Assembly: GCF_027105095.1 (NCBI RefSeq)
Contig: NZ_CP114278.1
Coordinates: 1,364,001-1,428,000, forward strand
Length of the DNA: 64,000 bases
Reading direction: 5' to 3'
From: Brevundimonas vesicularis
Lineage (GTDB): Bacteria > Pseudomonadota > Alphaproteobacteria > Caulobacterales > Caulobacteraceae
Made by a program: the position numbers and the translations under genes. Each line of letters opens with the position of its first letter. Position 1 is the first letter of the stretch. The notes under the pieces are model-generated. The model was given only the letters and a program-made list of their open reading frames with translations, was not told the DNA's origin and searched no databases. Positions 25,586 to 35,625 of the stretch are shown one piece after another.

Positions 25586-25702
25586 TCAGGGTTTGAGGAT
25601 GAGGCGAATGACCTGCGCGACAGCCCCCAGCGCCAAAACGCTGGCCGCCCAGATTAAGACCATCCAGGCGAGCCGTCGACCGAGCGGTTTTTGCTCATCC
25701 AT
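25586..25702 (-). CDS. DUF2474/CydX-like small subunit
   Basis: 38 residues. A basic N-terminus (MDEQKPLGRRL) precedes a single membrane helix (AWMVLIWAASVLALGAVAQVI) and a short end. The ATG shares one base with the cydB stop (TGATG). Small proteins of this type follow cydB of CIO-type oxidases and stabilise the complex. Too short for routine gene callers but well supported by position. Confidence 0.75.
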   Translation of the reverse strand: MDEQKPLGRRLAWMVLIWAASVLALGAVAQVIRLILKP

Positions 25703-26712
25703 CAGTGATAGCCGTGGGCGCCGACCTTACCGCGGAACACCCAATAGGCCCACGCGGTATAGCCGAGAATGATCGGAATGATGATGGCCGCACCCGCCAG
25801 CATGAAGAGCTGGCTTTGCGGGGGAGCGGCTGCATCCCAGATCGTGACGGCGCGGGGAACGACATAGGGATAGATGCTGATCCCCAGCCCAACGAAACCG
25901 AGAAAGAACAGGCCAAGCGCCATAATGAAGGGCAGACGCTCCGCGCCGCGCTTCAGACTCCAGAAGAAGGTTGCAGCGCAGATTGCCACCAGCAGAGGAA
26001 CCTGCGCGGTGAGAAGCACGCCGGGCATCGCAAACCAGCGTCGCCAATAGTCATAGGTCAGGAACGGCGTCGCCGCACTGACGGCGAAAAGCGCGAGTAG
26101 CGTCGCACCGCCGAGCCAAAATGCCAGTCGACGGGCGCGTTCCTGGCCCGGCCCTTCGGTTTTCCAGACCAGCCAGGCCGCGCCGAGAAGCGCATATCCG
26201 ATTACGACTGCCGCGCCGGTCAAGAGGCTGAACGCGCTCAGCCAATCCAGCCATCCCCCGGCATAGGCATCGGCCTCGACCCGCACGCCTTGCAGGATCG
26301 CGCCCAGCGTGATCCCCTGCGAGAACGCCGCGAGAACGGACCCAAAGCTGAAGGCGACATCCCAGAAGGGACGATGGCGTGGATCTCGCCAACGAAACTC
26401 GAATGCCACCCCGCGGAACACGAGACCGAGCAACATCGCGATGATGAGCGGGTAGGTCGCGGGAAGGATGATGGCGTAGGCAAGGGGAAAGGCCGCGAAG
26501 AGACCGCCTCCGCCCAGCACCAGCCATGTTTCGTTGCCATCCCAGACCGGCGCGATCGAGTTCATCGCCTGATCGCGCTCCCCTCCGACCGAAAGGCTCG
26601 GGAAGAGGATGCCGATCCCCAGATCGAACCCGTCCATCACGACATAGGCGAAGACAGCAAAACCGATGATACCGGCCCAGATTATGGTGAGATCGAGGTG
26701 CTCCATGTTCAT
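25702..26712 (-). CDS. cydB: bd-type (CIO) quinol oxidase subunit II
   Basis: 336 residues with eight to nine membrane helices. The CydB hallmark appears at the start (VMDGFDLGIGILFP) and WDGNETWLVLGGGGLFAAFP follows. It has the lengths and gaps of the cyanide-insensitive oxidase (CioB) branch. Subunit II supports haem insertion in CydA. It overlaps cydA by 4 bp and the DUF2474 gene by 1 bp, so expression is tightly coupled. Confidence 0.92.
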   Translation of the reverse strand: MNMEHLDLTIIWAGIIGFAVFAYVVMDGFDLGIGILFPSLSVGGERDQAMNSIAPVWDGNETWLVLGGGGLFAAFPLAYAIILPATYPLIIAMLLGLVFRGVAFEFRWRDPRHRPFWDVAFSFGSVLAAFSQGITLGAILQGVRVEADAYAGGWLDWLSAFSLLTGAAVVIGYALLGAAWLVWKTEGPGQERARRLAFWLGGATLLALFAVSAATPFLTYDYWRRWFAMPGVLLTAQVPLLVAICAATFFWSLKRGAERLPFIMALGLFFLGFVGLGISIYPYVVPRAVTIWDAAAPPQSQLFMLAGAAIIIPIILGYTAWAYWVFRGKVGAHGYH

Positions 26713-28121
26713 GCCTCCCGTCCGGTCGATGCCACGACGCCGCTCGCCGGCGTAATGCCCGCCGCGCGTTGCGGCACCTTGGACGGTTCCGGCTCACCGG
26801 CTGCGGGCGGCTTTGCCATCATCCGGAGCAGATAATAGGTGCCGGCCCCGAAGGCGCCGAAATAGACGAGGATGAAAGCGACGAGGGACGCCGCGACGGC
26901 GGGTGCGGCCAAGGGGGAATGGGACTCTGCGGTTCGCAGCAGGCCGTAAACGGTGAAGGGCTGTCGCCCAACCTCCGTCGTGACCCATCCTGCTATGACC
27001 GCGACGAAACCTGACGGACCAAGCGCGACAGCGGCGCGGTGAAGCCAGTGCCAGTCATAGAGCTTGCCGCGCCAGCGGGCGAGCAGGCTCCAAAGTCCCA
27101 GCCCCAGCATGGCGAGGCCCATCGCCACCATGATCCGAAACGACCAGAAGACGATCGGCGTGGGCGGCCAGCGATCGCGCGGGAAGTCGTTGAGGCCGGG
27201 GAGGGGCGCTTTGGGATCGTGCTTGAGGATAAGCGATCCCAGATAGGGGATTTCGACCTTGCCGTGGACCACCGCATCCTTGTTGCTCGGGAGGCCGAAA
27301 AGGATGAGCGAAGCGCCGTCGGGGCTGGCCTCATAATGACCTTCCATCGCGAGAACCTTCGCCGGCTGATGCTCCAGCGTGTTGAGGCCGTGCTGATCGC
27401 CCGCGAGAATCTGGATCGGAGCGACGAGCGCCGCCATCCACATCGCCATCGAGAACATCTTGCGCGCGCCGGGATTCGCGCGGTCGCGCAGAAGGTGCCA
27501 TCCCCCGACCGCACCGACGACCATCGCCGTCGTCAGATAGGCCCCGATGACCGTGTGAACGAGGCGGTATGGAAAGCTCGCGTTGAAGATGATCGGAAGC
27601 CACGAACCTGCGGGCACGAACTGGCCCTTGGCATTGATCGCATAGCCTGCCGGCGTCTGCATCCAGCTATTCACGGAAATGATCCAGGTCGCCGAGATGA
27701 GCGTCCCGACGGCGACCATGCAGGTCGCGAAAAAGTGCGGCCCTTTGCCCACCTTGTTGATTCCGAACAGCATGACACCGAGGAAGCCCGCCTCAAGGAA
27801 GAACGCGGTGAGAACCTCATAGGCCATCAACGGGCCGATGACGGGGCCGGCTTTGGCCGAGAAGACCGACCAGTTCGTCCCAAACTGATAGGACATGACC
27901 ACGCCCGAGACCACGCCCATGCCGAAGGCTACGGCGAAGATCTTGAGCCAATAGCGGTAGAGGTTGGCGTAAACGCCGCTCCCCGTTTTCAGCCACAACC
28001 CTTCAAGCACCATCAGGTAGCTTGCCGTGCCGATGGAGAAGGCCGGAAAAATGAAGTGGAAGGAGACCGTGAACGCGAATTGCGCGCGCGCCAGGATTAC
28101 CGGATCGAGATTCGCAAGCAC
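26709..28121 (-). CDS. cydA: bd-type (CIO) quinol oxidase subunit I
   Basis: 470 residues from a GTG at 28121 with GGGAG 9 nt upstream. In-frame codons continue to 28244, but they would lie in the promoter. The N-terminus (LANLDPVILARAQFAFTVSF with His22) starts like family members. SYQFGTNW and the short Q-loop with GWVTTEVGRQPFTVYGLLRT mark the short-Q-loop, CIO-like type. It oxidises ubiquinol and reduces oxygen without proton pumping. The promoter has an FrmR-type operator. With Ndh-2 at 34267 it makes a complete uncoupled NADH-to-oxygen chain. Confidence 0.9.
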   Translation of the reverse strand: MLANLDPVILARAQFAFTVSFHFIFPAFSIGTASYLMVLEGLWLKTGSGVYANLYRYWLKIFAVAFGMGVVSGVVMSYQFGTNWSVFSAKAGPVIGPLMAYEVLTAFFLEAGFLGVMLFGINKVGKGPHFFATCMVAVGTLISATWIISVNSWMQTPAGYAINAKGQFVPAGSWLPIIFNASFPYRLVHTVIGAYLTTAMVVGAVGGWHLLRDRANPGARKMFSMAMWMAALVAPIQILAGDQHGLNTLEHQPAKVLAMEGHYEASPDGASLILFGLPSNKDAVVHGKVEIPYLGSLILKHDPKAPLPGLNDFPRDRWPPTPIVFWSFRIMVAMGLAMLGLGLWSLLARWRGKLYDWHWLHRAAVALGPSGFVAVIAGWVTTEVGRQPFTVYGLLRTAESHSPLAAPAVAASLVAFILVYFGAFGAGTYYLLRMMAKPPAAGEPEPSKVPQRAAGITPASGVVASTGREA

Positions 28122-28216
28122 CAGATTTTCTCCCTGACTTTCGGCCTCCTCAACTGCGACCAGCGTTGTGGTGCTGCGGCGCGTGCTCGGCGAAAGGTGG
28201 AACAGCCTTGCGCACT

Positions 28217-28244
28217 TTAATACCATACTCCCCACCAGTATCAA
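28217..28244 (-). promoter_or_regulatory. FrmR-type promoter/operator of cydAB
   Basis: On the minus strand TTGATA (28244-28239), a 16-bp spacer and TATTAA (28222-28217). The operator-like 17-mer ATACTGGTGGGGAGTAT spans 28241-28225, filling most of the spacer. The leader to the GTG start is about 90-100 nt. It differs from the zinc-finger-gene operator at three positions. Confidence 0.72.
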
Positions 28245-28357
28245 GGGGGCAGGGAACCATAGATCAGCTCCTGATGTTTGGAGGGGGAAAGCGGGCCGTT
28301 GCAGCTATGAATCGGCAGAGGCCGTCGACGAGCCGCGACCCTTAATTCACAAGCGGC

Positions 28358-28385
28358 TTGAAACTCCCCCCCTGTATAGTATGTA
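28358..28385 (+). promoter_or_regulatory. frmR promoter/operator
   Basis: TTGAAA (28358-28363), a 16-bp spacer, TATGTA (28380-28385). On the minus strand the spacer region reads ATACTATACAGG followed by a G tract and AGT (28382-28363), resembling the known E. coli FrmR site, which also has ATACTATA next to a G tract. This supports autorepression. Confidence 0.65.
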
Positions 28386-28409
28386 GTGGTGATCTTTCAG
28401 GAAAGCGCG

Positions 28410-28700
28410 ATGCCACATTCACCAGAGGACAAGAAGCGGGCCATCACACGCCTTCGCCGTATCAAAGGGCAGGCGGAAGCGCTGGAAAGGGCGATCGAGG
28501 CAGGTACGGACTGCGCACCCCTGCTCCAACAGATCGTGGCAATGCGGGGAGCGACCAACGGATTGATGGCGGAGGTGATGGAGAGCCATCTTAAAGAGAC
28601 GTTCGGACCCTCAAGCAAGGCGATTGGGGGGCAGGACGGTGACTCTTACGATAATGACATGGAGGGGGTCATGAAGATATTGAGAACATATCTCAAATGA
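28410..28700 (+). CDS. frmR: formaldehyde-responsive repressor FrmR
   Basis: A 96-residue CsoR/RcnR-family (DUF156) all-helical repressor. Pro2, Cys35 and His60 sit exactly where E. coli FrmR has the residues that react with formaldehyde (Pro2-Cys35 methylene bridge, established for the E. coli protein) and the conserved His. The N-terminus PHSPEDKKRAITRLRRIKGQ and NGLMAEVMESHLKETF are diagnostic. It is five residues longer than E. coli FrmR, with an acidic insertion (GGQDGDSYDND) before the last helix. It is transcribed alone, divergent from cydA and 3 kb from adhC. Confidence 0.92.
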   Translation: MPHSPEDKKRAITRLRRIKGQAEALERAIEAGTDCAPLLQQIVAMRGATNGLMAEVMESHLKETFGPSSKAIGGQDGDSYDNDMEGVMKILRTYLK

Positions 28701-29026
28701 GCGCGGCCAAGATCATCCCGTATAGGTAATTATCTGGATATCTGATGCGTATGTATCGGTAATGTGGTGGTAATAATGAAGATACGACCAATCTTCGCTT
28801 GGTACGATTTGTGGGTTGGCGTTTTCATAGATCGTCCGAAGAGGCGGATATATATTTTTCCGGTTCCGTGTCTTGGATTGATGATTCAGCTTCAACACGC
28901 CGCCGCATCCTGACCGATCTATCTTCCAAGGGTCTCAGTGCAGGATTGCCGCCGCCATGCCCGAGCGAGTCGAGCGCAATTGCGAATTGTCGCTGCGCCG
29001 GATGCCGCAGGCAGATGGGATAGCAT
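28701..29026. other. gap between frmR and the LysR gene
   Basis: AT-richer than the surroundings with no credible gene. It contains a small stem ACCAATCTTCGCTTGGT (28787-28803, arms ACCAA/TTGGT) and probably the LysR promoter. No FrmR-type operator was seen here. Confidence 0.4.
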
Positions 29027-29947
29027 ATGATCGTCAAGAATTTCGAATATCTCATAGCGCTCGATCGCGAGGGTCACTTCGGGCGGGCCGCCAAGAGCTG
29101 CAACGTGTCGCAGCCGACGCTTTCGGCGGGGATCAAGCAGCTAGAGGAAGATCTGGGCGTCGAGATCGTGCGGCATGGCCGGCGATATGACGGTCTCACA
29201 TTGGAAGGCGGGACAGTGCTCGCCTGGGCCAAGAAGATCGAACGGGACTGTGACGGGCTGGAGAGTGACCTGTCGGCCCTCAAGCGAGGGCTGGAGGGCC
29301 TGTTCCGCTTGGGCATGGTATCAGGCACTTCGGCTGTCGGCGCGATCGTCAGCGCCGCTCTTGCGGATCAAATCCCCTTGCTGGGGCAAACCGTGACGGC
29401 GAGTGGCACTGCTTCGCTGTTGAGATCCTTGCTGGATCACGAAATGGACATGGCGCTGACCTATCTCGGCGAGGTTCCGAAGGACGAGTTCGAGACCCAT
29501 CATCTCTACCGGGAACATACGACCCTGTTCCAGATGAGCAAAGAGCCGCAGCCCAAGCGAGTCGCGTGGGATCATGTCGTGAGCCTGCCGCTTTGCATTC
29601 TGGCAGGCGCGCTCCCCAGCGAGGCACAGTTGCAGCTCGCGCACTGCTCGGCCGCGACGATCAACACGGACACGATCGACATTCTGGCGGCGCATCTGGC
29701 CACAGGGCGTTACGCGGCAGTCTTGCCCCAATCGCTTGCGACCCGCCTCGCCCACATTCCAAACCTTCAGGCTTCAGCACTGACGGGTGCGGGCGCGCAC
29801 GCAGATGTTGGATTCGTCAGCGTCAAGGGGGAGGCAAAGTCGCCGCCCTCGGCAGCCCTTCTTGAGCTGGTCCACACTCCCAAAGTCGTGTCTCCTTTGC
29901 AGGAAATCCTTGCATTGCATCGCCAATTTCAGCCTCGAAAGGGCTGA
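29027..29947 (+). CDS. LysR-family transcriptional regulator
   Basis: 306 residues. Winged HTH at residues 4-62 (YLIALDREGHFGRAAKSCNVSQPTLSAGIKQLEEDLGV), a linker helix and a periplasmic-binding-like effector domain. The C-terminal half contains two cysteines (LPLCILAG and LAHCSAA), which leaves redox or aldehyde sensing possible. It precedes fdhA on the same strand by 231 bp, and an OxyR-like ATAG-N7-CTAT site lies in that gap. The inferred role is control of fdhA. Confidence 0.85.
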   Translation: MIVKNFEYLIALDREGHFGRAAKSCNVSQPTLSAGIKQLEEDLGVEIVRHGRRYDGLTLEGGTVLAWAKKIERDCDGLESDLSALKRGLEGLFRLGMVSGTSAVGAIVSAALADQIPLLGQTVTASGTASLLRSLLDHEMDMALTYLGEVPKDEFETHHLYREHTTLFQMSKEPQPKRVAWDHVVSLPLCILAGALPSEAQLQLAHCSAATINTDTIDILAAHLATGRYAAVLPQSLATRLAHIPNLQASALTGAGAHADVGFVSVKGEAKSPPSAALLELVHTPKVVSPLQEILALHRQFQPRKG

Positions 29948-29977
29948 ACCGGCAATGTTGCGGTGCGAAAAACGCTC

Positions 29978-30002
29978 ATAGGAATTTCCTATCTCAAGAT
30001 AG
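29978..30002 (+). promoter_or_regulatory. OxyR/LysR-type operator between the LysR gene and fdhA
   Basis: ATAGGAATTTCCTAT (29978-29992) is a perfect dyad with a one-base centre and fits ATAG-N7-CTAT. A further ATAG begins 6 bp later (29999), so the region approximates the repeated OxyR consensus with one spacing off by a base. It is about 190 bp upstream of the fdhA start. Confidence 0.5.
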
Positions 30003-30178
30003 AAACTTCGAGTTTGCTGTCACATGCAGCCAAAGCCATTCTGCATGGACGATAATGAAGAGGTCTGGATCGCCAAAGGCGTATTGTGTTGATTTAATTC
30101 AGCGCAGCTCTTTTGGCGCGTCCGGTAGAAACTTCAACATTATTGAGGGGTGGCGGACGAGAGCTAGGAGATAATTCG

Positions 30179-31390
30179 ATGGCTACCGGAAACAGGATCG
30201 TCACATTCGAGAAGCCGATGGAGATGAAGGTCAACACCTTCAAATTCCCGGAGCTGATTACGCCGCAGGGCAAGAAAGCCCCCCACGGCGCCATTCTCAA
30301 GATCGTCACCACCAACATCTGCGGCAGCGACCTTCACATCTACCGCGGTTCGTTCGAAGTCCCCAAGGGGATGACGATGGGCCACGAGATGACCGGCGAG
30401 GTGATCGAGGTCGGCTCCGACGTCGAATATATCAAGGTCGGCGATATCGTGTCCGTTCCCTTCAACGTCGGCTGCGGACGCTGCTACAACTGCAAGCACA
30501 TGCGCTCGGACGTGTGCGAGCACACCAACCCCGAAGTCGATTGCGGCGCCTACGGCTTCAACCTGGGCGGATGGACCGGCGGTCAGGGGGATTACCTGTT
30601 CGTGCCCTATGCAGACTTCAATCTGCTGGCCTTCCCCGACAAGGACGCGGCCATGGCGAAGATCCGTGATCTGACGCTGCTTTCGGACGTGCTGCCGACC
30701 GCGTTCCACGGGTTCGCCGCGCCCGACTGGCCGGCGCAGCCTGCGTATATCGTCGGCGAGAACGTGCTGATCTTCGGCGCGGGGCCTGTCGGTCGCGCGG
30801 GCGCAGCCTGCGCGAAGCTCCTCGGTGCCGGCGCCATCATCGTCGCCGACTTCATTCAGGAGCGGCTCGATCTGCTCAAGCCGCACGGCGTCGAGACCAT
30901 CAACCTGTCGGACGGCATTCCGATCGAGGATCATCTGGAACGGATCACCGGCAAGCGCGAGGCCGATCGCGTCATCGACTATGTGGGCCTCGACTGTCGC
31001 GGGTTCGGGGCGGAGTCCGACCAGATCGTCGAGAACGCCGTCACCAACGCGCTGCTGAAATATGTCCGCTTCGGTGGGATGACCAGCACGGTCGGCGTTT
31101 ACTGCCCCAATCCGATCTCCAAGAATAGGGACAACAAGAAGGGCAGCATGGAAGTCGATTGGGCCAGTGGCTGGATCAAGTCGCCGCGGATGTCGGCAGG
31201 CCAGTCGCCGACGGCGAATTACAACCACGCCCTCATGCGGGCGATCCTGAACGATCGGATGCCCTATCTGACCCCGATGATGAACACGAAGATCATCAAG
31301 CTGGAGGATGCGCCGGCGGCCTACAAGGAGTTCGATGACGGATCGGCGTTCAAGTACGTCATCGATCCGCACGGCTCCGTAGCGGCCTGA
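30179..31390 (+). CDS. fdhA: glutathione-independent formaldehyde dehydrogenase
   Basis: 403 residues, close to Pseudomonas putida FdhA (398). STNICGSDLHIYRGSF and GHEMTGEVIEVG hold the catalytic zinc. CGRCYNCKHMRSDVC is the structural zinc loop. AGPVGRAGAACAKLLGA is the NAD fold. DWASGWIKSPRMSAGQSPTANYN is the FdhA-specific C-terminal block. It dismutates or oxidises free formaldehyde to formate with bound NAD. TAGGAG lies 8 nt before the ATG at 30179. The upstream ATG at 30113 is unlikely. A strong terminator follows, so it is a separate unit from adhC. Confidence 0.88.
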   Translation: MATGNRIVTFEKPMEMKVNTFKFPELITPQGKKAPHGAILKIVTTNICGSDLHIYRGSFEVPKGMTMGHEMTGEVIEVGSDVEYIKVGDIVSVPFNVGCGRCYNCKHMRSDVCEHTNPEVDCGAYGFNLGGWTGGQGDYLFVPYADFNLLAFPDKDAAMAKIRDLTLLSDVLPTAFHGFAAPDWPAQPAYIVGENVLIFGAGPVGRAGAACAKLLGAGAIIVADFIQERLDLLKPHGVETINLSDGIPIEDHLERITGKREADRVIDYVGLDCRGFGAESDQIVENAVTNALLKYVRFGGMTSTVGVYCPNPISKNRDNKKGSMEVDWASGWIKSPRMSAGQSPTANYNHALMRAILNDRMPYLTPMMNTKIIKLEDAPAAYKEFDDGSAFKYVIDPHGSVAA

Positions 31391-31405
31391 TCTTCTTCTA
31401 ACCCG

Positions 31406-31437
31406 GAATATCCCCCGGTCATGACCGGGGGATATTC
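31406..31437. terminator. 32-bp perfect palindrome, terminator of fdhA
   Basis: GAATATCCCCCGGTCA and its exact complement form an uninterrupted 32-bp palindrome 15 bp after the fdhA stop. As RNA it gives a long GC-rich hairpin followed by TGAGTCG rather than a U-run. Position favours a terminator. A protein-binding dyad is the alternative. Confidence 0.65.
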
Positions 31438-31614
31438 TGAGTCGTAGGGGGCGGACTGCTTTCCGCACGAACACCCCCTTCCGGCTTGTCGATCTAACTC
31501 CCCCCCGGATCGGCAAGCCGCCCCTTTCCGGAAACGCAGCATCAACGATCGCGCTGCGCTTTCCCAAGCCATGACGTCCTGTCAGGCGCCTCCATCCCTC
31601 AGTCGATATCCCTC

Positions 31615-32841
<1,227 letters not shown>

Positions 32842-32893
32842 TCCGACAGATTACGCCGTTTAGTTTCAAACACTAACCTCAAGGAAGAATATC

Positions 32894-33292
32894 ATGGCTG
32901 ACCCCGTTATCTCCGGCAACGGCGTGTTCTCGCACGTCTTCATCGGCGCTGCCGACGTCGAGCAGTCGTCGGCGTTCTATGACGCCGCTCTGGGCGCCCT
33001 GGGCGTCAAGAACCTCGGCCCCTTCGGCAATGGCTGGGTGCTGTACGGTCGCGACAAGCCCGCCTTCATCATTGCCCGTCCCGGCAATGGCGAAGCGCCC
33101 TCCAGCAACGGCGTGACGGTTGGCTTTGCCGCCGCGACGCCCGCCGAAGTGGACGCTTTCCACGCGGCCGGCCTCGCGGCCGGTGGCACCGACGAGGGCC
33201 AGCCCGGCCCGCGTGGCCATCTGCCGGGTGCCTATGCGGCCTATCTGCGTGATCCGGCGGGCAACAAGGTCTGCTCGTACACCTTCATCTGA
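32894..33292 (+). CDS. VOC/glyoxalase-fold protein
   Basis: 132 residues of the vicinal-oxygen-chelate superfamily: VFSHVFIGAADVEQSSAFYDAALGALG at the start, then HLPGAYAAYLRDPAGNKVCSY at the end with the typical DPxGN motif. Metal ligand positions are plausible (His near residue 14 and the C-terminal acidic region), but the substrate is unknown. It lies 52 bp after adhC with AAGGAAG at its start. VOC proteins of this kind often sit in adhC-fghA operons and may act on glutathione adducts, which remains inference. Confidence 0.8.
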   Translation: MADPVISGNGVFSHVFIGAADVEQSSAFYDAALGALGVKNLGPFGNGWVLYGRDKPAFIIARPGNGEAPSSNGVTVGFAAATPAEVDAFHAAGLAAGGTDEGQPGPRGHLPGAYAAYLRDPAGNKVCSYTFI

Positions 33293-33439
33293 AGCCGGAA
33301 GGTGAGGGCGATACCCGCAACCCTATGACTGGCTGTCGCCGGCGCTGAAACAGGCGCCGGCGCTTCCCCCCGCACAACAGCCAGCAAAAGGGCTCCTATC
33401 GCCACACCGTCCACCAACCGTCGAAGCAAGGAAACAAAA

Positions 33440-34270
33440 ATGGAACGTGTCGAACATCACGCCAGCTTCGGCGGTTGGCAGGACGTCTATCAGCATGACT
33501 CGATCAGCCTCGGTTGTCCGATGAAGGTCGGCGTCTATCTGCCTCCCCAGGTGAAGGACGGTCGCGTGCCGGTGCTGTATTGGCTGTCCGGCCTGACCTG
33601 CACCGAGCAGAATTTCATCACCAAGGCTGTCGCGCAGCGTTTCGCGGCCGAGCACGGGATCATCCTCGTCGTGCCGGACACCAGCCCGCGAGGCGAAGGC
33701 GTGGCCGACGATCCCGGCTATGATCTGGGGCAGGGCGCCGGCTTCTACGTCAACGCGACGCAGGAACCTTGGGCCGCACACTACCGCATGTACGATTATG
33801 TCGTCGAGGAATTGCCGGCGCTGATCGAAGCCACATTCCCGGCCGATGATCGCCGGGCTATCGCGGGCCATTCCATGGGCGGGCATGGCGCCCTTGTTGC
33901 CGCCCTGCGCAACCCCGGACGCTATCGCAGCGTATCGGCCTTCTCGCCGATCGTAGCGCCGAGCCAGGTGCCTTGGGGCGAGCGTGCCTTCACGGCCTAT
34001 CTGGGTGACGATCGCGAGGCGTGGAAGCAATATGACGCCATCGAACTTATCAAGGCCGCCCGCGAGCGTCTGCCGTTGCTCGTCCATCAGGGTCTGGATG
34101 ACGAGTTTGTCGAGCGCGAGCTGCGCCCCGACTTGCTGGAGGCGGCGTGCAAGGCTGCCGAGCACCCGCTGACGCTCCATCGGCTGCCTGGATACGACCA
34201 CAGCTATTATTTCATCGCGAGTTTCATCGGCGAACATATCGCCCACCATGCCGCGGCGTTGTCCCAATGA
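33440..34270 (+). CDS. fghA: S-formylglutathione hydrolase
   Basis: 276 residues, esterase-D/FrmB family alpha/beta hydrolase. LSGLTCTEQNFITKA carries the conserved formaldehyde-pathway segment. Ser145 in GHSMGGHGAL is the nucleophile. Asp in QGLDDEFV and His in GYDHSYYFI complete the triad. It hydrolyses S-formylglutathione to formate and glutathione, finishing the pathway begun by AdhC. The gap from the VOC gene is 147 bp. The stop overlaps the Ndh start (ATGA). No formate dehydrogenase is encoded in the window. Confidence 0.93.
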   Translation: MERVEHHASFGGWQDVYQHDSISLGCPMKVGVYLPPQVKDGRVPVLYWLSGLTCTEQNFITKAVAQRFAAEHGIILVVPDTSPRGEGVADDPGYDLGQGAGFYVNATQEPWAAHYRMYDYVVEELPALIEATFPADDRRAIAGHSMGGHGALVAALRNPGRYRSVSAFSPIVAPSQVPWGERAFTAYLGDDREAWKQYDAIELIKAARERLPLLVHQGLDDEFVERELRPDLLEAACKAAEHPLTLHRLPGYDHSYYFIASFIGEHIAHHAAALSQ

Positions 34271-35625
34271 CCGGGCCGTCACCTTCAACCATGCGCGAAA
34301 TCGCGCCCAGCCATGAGCCGGCTCACGGCCGCCATCGCGTGGTGGTCGTGGGGGCGGGCTTCGGCGGCCTTGAAACCGTGCAGCGGCTCGCCGGGAGCGG
34401 CGTGGACATCACGCTCGTCGATCGCCGCAACCACCATCTCTTTCAGCCGCTGCTCTATCAGGTGGCGGGCGCCTCGCTGTCGCCATCGGAGATCGCATGG
34501 CCGATCCGTTCGCTCTTCGCCAAGCGGAAGGACGTGCGGACCCTGCTCGGCGAGGTTGAAGGTGTCGATACAGGCGGTCGGCGCGTCATTCTGGAGGACG
34601 GCTCGACGGTTGCCTATGACACGCTCGTCATCGCGACGGGCGCGCGGCACTCCTATTTCGGCCACGATCAATGGGAACCGTTTGCTCCCGGCCTGAAATC
34701 GCTGGAGGATGCAACCACCATTCGCCGGCGCCTTCTGGTCGCCTTCGAGGAAGCCGAGCGTGAGACGGACCCCGCGCGCCGTGCCGCTTTGCAGACCTTC
34801 GTCATCATCGGTGGTGGCCCGACCGGCGTGGAGCTGGCCGGCACGATCGCGGAGCTTGCCCGCCTGACGCTGGTGCGGGATTTCCGGTCGATCGACCCGC
34901 GTGCGACCCGCGTCGTGCTGATCGAAGCCGGGCAACGGCTCTTGCAGGCTTTCCCGGAAGACCTCTCCGCCTATACCCGGCAGGCGCTCGAAAAGCTCGG
35001 CGTCGAAATCAAGCTCGGCACGCCGGTCACGGAATGCTCCGCCGATGGCGTCGTCGTGGATGGGAAGCAGATTCCCGCCGAAACGATCCTGTGGGCAGCA
35101 GGCGTCCAGGCATCGCCCGCCGCGCATTGGCTGAACGCTGAAGCCGATCGCGCTGGCCGCGTGATTGTCGGACCGGACCTGACGGTGCCGGGTCATCGCG
35201 ACATTTTCGTGATCGGCGACACCGCGGCCTCGAACGGGTTCGATGGCAAGCCTGTCCCCGGTCTTGCGCCGGCTGCGAAGCAGGCGGGTCAATATGTCGC
35301 CCGGCTTATCCGCCAGCGCCTGAAGGGGCAGAACGAGGTCGCGCCCTTCCATTACCGGCATCAGGGCAATTTGGCGACTATAGGCCGCAGCCTTGCCGTC
35401 GTCGACATGGGTCGGTTTAAGTTGCGCGGGGCCCTGGCGTGGTGGATGTGGAAGCTCATCCACATTTATTTCCTGATCGGGGCGCAGAACCGGCTTAGTG
35501 TGGCACTAAGCTGGCTGTGGACCCATGGCATAGGATATCGTGGCTCTCGGCTGATTACTTATGGCGATCTAGATCATCGCGACGTGGGGGAGAAGGATGA
35601 CAAGGGGGGAAAGCCGATTGAGTGA
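34267..35625 (+). CDS. ndh: type II NADH:quinone oxidoreductase
   Basis: 452 residues. FAD-binding VVGAGFGGLETVQRLAG (about 26-42) with RRNHHLFQPLLYQVA, NAD-binding IIGGGPTGVELAGTIAEL and the conserved VIGDTAA acidic motif. A C-terminal hydrophobic or amphipathic stretch (RGALAWWMWKLIHIYFLIG) would attach it to the membrane. It passes electrons from NADH to quinone without pumping protons. Overlap with fghA ties it to formaldehyde oxidation, where it would recycle the NADH produced, with CydAB as a likely terminal oxidase. Confidence 0.92.
   Translation: MTGPSPSTMREIAPSHEPAHGRHRVVVVGAGFGGLETVQRLAGSGVDITLVDRRNHHLFQPLLYQVAGASLSPSEIAWPIRSLFAKRKDVRTLLGEVEGVDTGGRRVILEDGSTVAYDTLVIATGARHSYFGHDQWEPFAPGLKSLEDATTIRRRLLVAFEEAERETDPARRAALQTFVIIGGGPTGVELAGTIAELARLTLVRDFRSIDPRATRVVLIEAGQRLLQAFPEDLSAYTRQALEKLGVEIKLGTPVTECSADGVVVDGKQIPAETILWAAGVQASPAAHWLNAEADRAGRVIVGPDLTVPGHRDIFVIGDTAASNGFDGKPVPGLAPAAKQAGQYVARLIRQRLKGQNEVAPFHYRHQGNLATIGRSLAVVDMGRFKLRGALAWWMWKLIHIYFLIGAQNRLSVALSWLWTHGIGYRGSRLITYGDLDHRDVGEKDDKGGKPIE

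Noticed and set aside
27039..28220. 393-codon plus-strand ORF opposite cydA
   Set aside because: Composition (Arg, Asp, His-rich) is typical of antisense frames. cydA is unambiguous.
30164..31567. 467-codon minus-strand ORF opposite fdhA
   Set aside because: Mirror frame of a high-GC gene with a clear FdhA product on the other strand.
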